DNA of 64,000 nucleotides from Gillisia sp. CAL575 (GTDB lineage Bacteria > Bacteroidota > Bacteroidia > Flavobacteriales > Flavobacteriaceae), in NCBI RefSeq assembly GCF_000403785.1, contig NZ_APHJ01000026.1:124001-188000 (forward strand), given 5' to 3'. The notes below the pieces were generated by a model. It saw only the letters and a program-made list of their open reading frames with translations, was not told the origin of the DNA and made no database searches. Shown here one piece after another: positions 60,314 to 64,000 of this stretch. The position numbers and the translations under genes are program-made. Positions within the stretch are counted from its first letter, which is position 1. Every line of letters begins with the position of its first letter.

Positions 60314-60853
60314 TTATCCATCTAAGGAATTCATTATAAAGCTACATCTATTGGCAACGGTACCTTTAGGCACTACAATAGGGTCGTAACCATAAGTAAT
60401 ATAAGAATTTTTTAAGTTCTCGTGTATCACTAGGGCCTGCTCATAAGATTCGTATCGCTCACTATCGCTTGTATAGATCTCTTTCCAAGGTGGTAGCAAG
60501 AATATTTTATCGTATGTATGGTTCTTACAGGCTACTACAAATTCTTCTGGATAGGAGGTGCCAAAATAATCCATATAAGCAACTACGTCTGGAATTCCAC
60601 GATCTAAGAAAATATGCTCTTTAGATAGTTTCACGGCTTCGTAATGCTGATTTATTCTTGCTTCCAACAACTTCTCGCTGAATAAAAGGGGTTTTTCTAA
60701 AAATAACTGCTCAATTCCTTGTTGTTGAGCTTCTATAGTTATTTGTCTTGATACCTCATGTAGACAATGCTGCCCCTGGGATTCCAAGTAATTAATAATA
60801 GAAGATTTTCCTGTACCGGGACCGCCGGTAATAACTATTTTTTTATTTTGCAC
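60314..60853 (-). CDS. Small P-loop NTPase (AAA_28/NadR-kinase-like)
   Basis: A 179-residue cytoplasmic protein with Walker A 'GGPGTGKSSIINYLESQG' (residues 9-26) and 'IFLDRGIPDVVAYMDYFG' as the Asp-Arg lid/substrate region. This matches the AAA_28 family, related to the kinase domain of NadR and to small-molecule kinases. The substrate is not known; a nucleoside or cofactor is plausible. It is 2 bp upstream of recQ in the same direction and so belongs to the recQ-fmt unit. Confidence 0.85.
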   Translation of the reverse strand: MQNKKIVITGGPGTGKSSIINYLESQGQHCLHEVSRQITIEAQQQGIEQLFLEKPLLFSEKLLEARINQHYEAVKLSKEHIFLDRGIPDVVAYMDYFGTSYPEEFVVACKNHTYDKIFLLPPWKEIYTSDSERYESYEQALVIHENLKNSYITYGYDPIVVPKGTVANRCSFIMNSLDG

Positions 60854-60903
60854 GATGCAAATTTCGGTATTTGTGATCGATAAAAAAAATGAAACATAAC
60901 TCG

Positions 60904-60911
60904 TATATTTG
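60904..60911 (+). promoter_or_regulatory. Promoter -7 element of the DUF493 gene
   Basis: TATATTTG matches TAnnTTTG, 25 bp before the start codon. Confidence 0.55.
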
Positions 60912-60935
60912 CAGAAGTAGGAATGAAAAGATATT

Positions 60936-61229
60936 ATGGAATCAGAGAAAAATCCAGAAGAATTTTACGATAAATTAAAAGTCCAATTAAAAGAAACAAG
61001 TTCTTGGCCTTCAGTCTATTTGTATAAGTTTATTGTACTTACTAATAAATCAAAAATTGTTCAAATTCATGATATTTTTGATAATATGGGCGCTGTTATT
61101 AATACAAAGGAGTCTAAAAATGCTAAATATACAAGTGTTTCTGTAAATGTTAAAATGAGCGATCCAGATGCGGTTATAGCAAAATATAAGCGAGTAGGGA
61201 ATGAAGTGGAAGGAGTAATTTCCCTTTAA
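60936..61229 (+). CDS. DUF493 (YbeD-like) family protein
   Basis: A 97-residue soluble protein with the ferredoxin-like beta-alpha-beta fold of YbeD. 'FYDKLKVQLKETSSWPSVYLYKFIV' and 'KYTSVSVNVKMSDPDAVI' are the core strands and helix. YbeD-like proteins resemble regulatory ACT domains but their role is unsettled. It starts a short plus-strand run with the DUF4290 and murA genes. Confidence 0.9.
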   Translation: MESEKNPEEFYDKLKVQLKETSSWPSVYLYKFIVLTNKSKIVQIHDIFDNMGAVINTKESKNAKYTSVSVNVKMSDPDAVIAKYKRVGNEVEGVISL

Positions 61230-61352
61230 AACTTAAAACAAGCTACTTTATGCTATTTAATTGTTTTCCTGCATAGGGAGGTTGAATAATATTTAGTATT
61301 TTGCAATCGGTATAATTTCTACCAAATTAGTTATCACCAATAAATTTCAATT

Positions 61353-61994
61353 TTGACGTACGAATTAGAATATAACTCCGAAAGGAGCAAGTTAATCATT
61401 CCAGAATATGGTCGGCATTTACAAAAAATGGTTGAACATGCAGTTGCCATTGAAGATGAAGAAGAGCGTAACAAAGTAGCTAAATCTATTATTGCTGTAA
61501 TGGGAAATATGAATCCTCATTTAAGGGATGTTCCAGATTTTCAGCATAAATTATGGGATCAATTATTTATAATAAGTGATTTTAAATTAGATGTAGATTC
61601 TCCTTTCCCAAAGCCTTCCAGAGAAGTTTTAGAAGAGCATCCAGAACCAATGCCATATCCTCAAAATTTCCCGAAATATCGTTTTTATGGAAACAATATA
61701 AAAAGAATGATAGATGAGGCTGTAAAATGGGAAAGTGGTGAGCTTAGGGATGCCTTAGAGTATGCCATTGCTAACCACATGAAAAAGTCTTATTTAAATT
61801 GGAATAGAGAGACGGTAGATGACGATGTGATCTTTAATCATTTAAAAGAATTAAGTGATGGTAAGATAAATCTAAAGAATAGTGAAGAAGATCTTAGCGA
61901 AGCTGCAAGCTTGCTTAGAGGAAATAAAAAATATAGCAATACCCCTAAGAAGCCTGTTAGTAACAGGAATCCTCGCGGACGTAAACGCTACTAA
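61353..61994 (+). CDS. DUF4290 family protein (TTG start)
   Basis: A 213-residue soluble protein. '(M)TYELEYNSERSKLIIPEYGRHLQKMV' is the typical DUF4290 N-terminus; flavobacterial homologues start with M-x-Y-E-L-E-Y, which places the start at the TTG at 61353, as no ATG precedes it in frame. The middle is helical and acidic ('VAKSIIAVMGNMNPHLRDVPDF'-like), the tail basic ('KKPVSNRNPRGRKRY'). Its function is unknown. It lies directly upstream of murA (13 bp gap to the corrected murA start) and is a regular neighbour of that gene. Confidence 0.88.
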   Translation: MTYELEYNSERSKLIIPEYGRHLQKMVEHAVAIEDEEERNKVAKSIIAVMGNMNPHLRDVPDFQHKLWDQLFIISDFKLDVDSPFPKPSREVLEEHPEPMPYPQNFPKYRFYGNNIKRMIDEAVKWESGELRDALEYAIANHMKKSYLNWNRETVDDDVIFNHLKELSDGKINLKNSEEDLSEAASLLRGNKKYSNTPKKPVSNRNPRGRKRY

Positions 61995-62007
61995 AAATCT
62001 TAATTTT

Positions 62008-63321
62008 ATGGGTACTTTTCAAATTGAGGGTGGTCATTCCTTAAGTGGAAGCATACAACCTCAAGGCGCTAAGAATGAAGCGCTTCAAATTCTTTGTGCA
62101 GTTTTATTAACTCCGGAAAAAGTTATAATAAATAATATTCCTGATATAATAGATGTCAATAAGCTAATTAAACTTCTAGGAAATTTAGGTGTTAAAATTG
62201 AAAAATTAGGTAAAGGCAGTTATAGTTTCCAGAGCGATGCTATAGATCTAGATTATTTAGAGAGTGATGCTTTTAAGAATGAAGGTAGTGGTCTTCGAGG
62301 TTCTATTATGATCGTTGGTCCTTTATTAGGGAGATTTGGAAAAGGATATATTCCTAGACCAGGTGGCGATAAAATTGGAAGAAGAAGATTAGATACCCAT
62401 TTTGATGGGTTCGTGAAACTTGGGGCTAAATTTAGATATAACAAGGAAGAGCGTTTTTATGGTGTGGAAGCTCCAAACGGTTTAACTGGAAGCTATATGT
62501 TACTGGAAGAAGCTTCTGTAACTGGAACTGCCAATATTCTTATGGCTGCGGTTTGGGCAAAAGGAAAAACTACGATTTATAATGCGGCATGCGAGCCTTA
62601 TCTTCAGCAATTATGTAAGATGCTGAATTCCATGGGAGCTAAGATCGAAGGAGTTGGCTCTAACTTATTAACGATTGAAGGAGTTGAAGGTTTTACAGGT
62701 TGTGAGCATACAATCTTACCAGATATGATCGAGATTGGATCATGGATTGGTTTGGCGGCCATGACTAAAAGTGAGATTACTATTAAAAATGTAAGTTGGG
62801 ATAATTTAGGTTTAATACCTACAACTTTTGAAAAGCTTGGTATTACCATTGAAAAAAGAGGAGATGATATTTTTGTCCCTGCACATATAGATGGTTATGA
62901 AGTACAAAATTTTATAGATGGTTCTATAATGAATATTAGCGATGCACCATGGCCAGGATTTACTCCAGATTTATTGAGTATTTTATTGGTAGTTGCAACA
63001 CAGGCAAGAGGAAGTGTGCTAATACATCAAAAAATGTTTGAGAGCAGATTGTTCTTTGTAGATAAACTAATAGATATGGGGGCGAAAATTATCCTTTGCG
63101 ATCCACATAGGGCTACCGTAATAGGACACGACTTTAAATCTAGTTTAAGAGCTACCACCATGACTTCGCCAGATATTAGAGCAGGAGTTTCTTTATTAAT
63201 TGCTGCAATGTCTGCAAATGGAACCTCAACTATTCATAATATTGAACAAATTGACAGAGGTTATGAGAATATAGATGAAAGACTTAGAGCTATTGGGGCT
63301 AAAATTACCCGAATAGATTAA
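62008..63321 (+). CDS. murA: UDP-N-acetylglucosamine 1-carboxyvinyltransferase
   Basis: A 437-residue enzyme that adds enolpyruvate to UDP-GlcNAc, the first committed step of peptidoglycan synthesis. The start was set at the ATG at 62008 (MGTFQIEGGHSLSG); a longer frame opening inside the DUF4290 gene is not plausible. 'GAKNEALQILCAVLLT' is the UDP-GlcNAc loop, 'GSGLRGSIMIVGPLLGRFG' a conserved core, and 'DMIEIGSWIG' follows. The loop with the usual catalytic cysteine (C115 in E. coli) reads 'RPGGDKIGRRRLDTH': Asp stands in its position, as in fosfomycin-resistant MurA. It is closed by a terminator. Confidence 0.95.
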   Translation: MGTFQIEGGHSLSGSIQPQGAKNEALQILCAVLLTPEKVIINNIPDIIDVNKLIKLLGNLGVKIEKLGKGSYSFQSDAIDLDYLESDAFKNEGSGLRGSIMIVGPLLGRFGKGYIPRPGGDKIGRRRLDTHFDGFVKLGAKFRYNKEERFYGVEAPNGLTGSYMLLEEASVTGTANILMAAVWAKGKTTIYNAACEPYLQQLCKMLNSMGAKIEGVGSNLLTIEGVEGFTGCEHTILPDMIEIGSWIGLAAMTKSEITIKNVSWDNLGLIPTTFEKLGITIEKRGDDIFVPAHIDGYEVQNFIDGSIMNISDAPWPGFTPDLLSILLVVATQARGSVLIHQKMFESRLFFVDKLIDMGAKIILCDPHRATVIGHDFKSSLRATTMTSPDIRAGVSLLIAAMSANGTSTIHNIEQIDRGYENIDERLRAIGAKITRID

Positions 63322-63344
63322 GTATAAGTTCTTCTGAATTAAAC

Positions 63345-63378
63345 AAAAAAGCTGGATAATTATTTATCCAGCTTTTTT
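63345..63378. terminator. Bidirectional terminator after murA
   Basis: AAAAAAGCTGGATAA and TTATCCAGCTTTTTT (15 bp, perfect) around a 4-nt loop, between convergent genes. Confidence 0.93.
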
Positions 63379-63396
63379 GTTTATATAATTTAATTA

Positions 63397-64000
63397 TTAG
63401 GACTTATCTTGAAGAGAGTGTTCTCTATATCCAAACAATTTTTGATCTTTAATCATACTGGCAGTACGTTCTGGTAACATATTTTCCCAACCGGTTTTAC
63501 CTTCATTAATCATTTGTAAGATCTCTCTAGAGAAAACATCTAAAATATCTGGGTTATATTTTTCAATATCAACCACTTTCCCATTATGTTTAAAGAATTT
63601 AAATAATTCTTTCATTCGAGGATGTACTTTTAAATTTTCACTTGTTATAATTTCACCAGTTTCAGGATCTTTAAGAGGGTAGAGGTATACTTTAAGATCC
63701 TTAAAGAATAGTTTTCCAAATGCTTCTAAGATTCCACCACTTAAATGACGGTAGTATTTCTCATCAAAAATATCGATTAGGTTATTTACTCCCATGGCTA
63801 ATCCCATTCGCTCTTTGGTATAGCGAGAGAAATATTCAACAACTCTATAATATTCCTGGAAGTTAGAGATCATTACAGTTTGTCCTAAAGAACAAAGCAA
63901 TTCGGCACGATCCATAAAATCCCTTTCATCTATTTCACCCTCTGCACGAAGGTTGGAAAGAGTGATTTCAAAAATAACTTCTGTGTTTTCTTCCTCTACT
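63397..64000 (-). CDS. Unrecognised protein, C-terminal part (gene cut by the right edge)
   Basis: The minus-strand frame stays open from the stop at 63397 to the end of the window, giving at least 201 codons ('VEEENTEVIFEITLSNLR' before the internal Met at 63915), so that Met is not the true start. The visible part is soluble with no membrane segment: 'CSLGQTVMISNFQEYYRVVEYF', 'GVNNLIDIFDEKYYRHLSGG', 'LYPLKDPETGEII' and the tail 'FGYREHSLQDKS'. It is a highly regular flavobacterial sequence that I cannot assign to a function. Annotations I recall for similar proteins (TonB receptor, nicotinate transferase) are not supported by what is visible. Confidence 0.75.
   Translation of the reverse strand, partial: VEEENTEVIFEITLSNLRAEGEIDERDFMDRAELLCSLGQTVMISNFQEYYRVVEYFSRYTKERMGLAMGVNNLIDIFDEKYYRHLSGGILEAFGKLFFKDLKVYLYPLKDPETGEIITSENLKVHPRMKELFKFFKHNGKVVDIEKYNPDILDVFSREILQMINEGKTGWENMLPERTASMIKDQKLFGYREHSLQDKS

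Noticed and set aside
61882-62007. Extension of murA to an ATG inside the DUF4290 gene
   Set aside because: The added 42 residues have no MurA similarity and overlap a well-supported gene; the ATG at 62008 gives the standard N-terminus.

Overview
The window reads as a stretch of a low-GC chromosome from a member of the Flavobacteriaceae (Bacteroidota), probably a marine relative of Gramella/Christiangramia or Salegentibacter; the genus is a guess. The phylum call rests on promoters of the TAnnTTTG type in front of many genes, weak or absent Shine-Dalgarno sequences, zinc-free L31 type B, families typical of Bacteroidota (DUF4199, DUF4252, DUF4290), a short CarB, and many lipoproteins and TonB-type transport. 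Most of it is ordinary chromosomal backbone; no rRNA, insertion sequence, phage or CRISPR array was seen.

Layout. 1-5000: a fatty-acid oxidation cluster on the minus strand (MarR regulator, HCDH/ECH fusion, an inserted four-helix-bundle gene cut by the left edge, and an acyl-CoA synthetase). 5000-12100: purL, an endonuclease I lipoprotein, an RsmB-type RNA methyltransferase and an Asp-box lipoprotein. 12100-13960: a sigma-factor/membrane protein/Spy-like operon followed by a candidate three-hairpin small RNA. 14000-19200: MsbA-type exporter, phosphohexomutase, polyprenyl-type glycosyltransferase and DUF4199 membrane protein. 19300-26000: L31B, GlmU-like protein, MtaB with a structured leader, an alpha/beta hydrolase, a lytic transglycosylase, a monothiol thioredoxin-fold protein and a TPR protein. 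26400-34500: rpmH, carB, small membrane proteins, transporter, thioesterase, serine hydrolase and RmuC.

34500-39900 is a vitamin B12 uptake locus: BtuF-C-D-like ABC importer on the minus strand, divergent from a BtuB-type TonB receptor that sits behind a clear cobalamin riboswitch with an intrinsic-terminator expression platform. 39900-43600 holds an S41 protease and, divergent from it, a second sigma-factor operon with two DUF4252 proteins. purB follows.

44955-53700 is the accessory part: ArsR regulator, SQR-like flavoprotein without the usual catalytic cysteine, a three-gene RND efflux system, a small PII-like protein, a YgaP-type DUF2892 membrane protein and a decayed rhodanese gene. The efflux genes look richer in G+C than their surroundings and one intergenic spacer carries a GC-rich palindromic repeat, so the block was probably acquired. 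53970-64000 returns to backbone: sirtuin, tRNA-Met, START-like protein, class IV aminotransferase, YqgE, HU, fmt, recQ, an NTPase, DUF493, DUF4290, murA and a gene cut by the right edge.

The best leads for new biology are the candidate small RNA at 13842-13962, the structured mtaB leader, the ArsR/flavoprotein/efflux/rhodanese island, and the exact MarR palindrome. None of them was tested against databases here.
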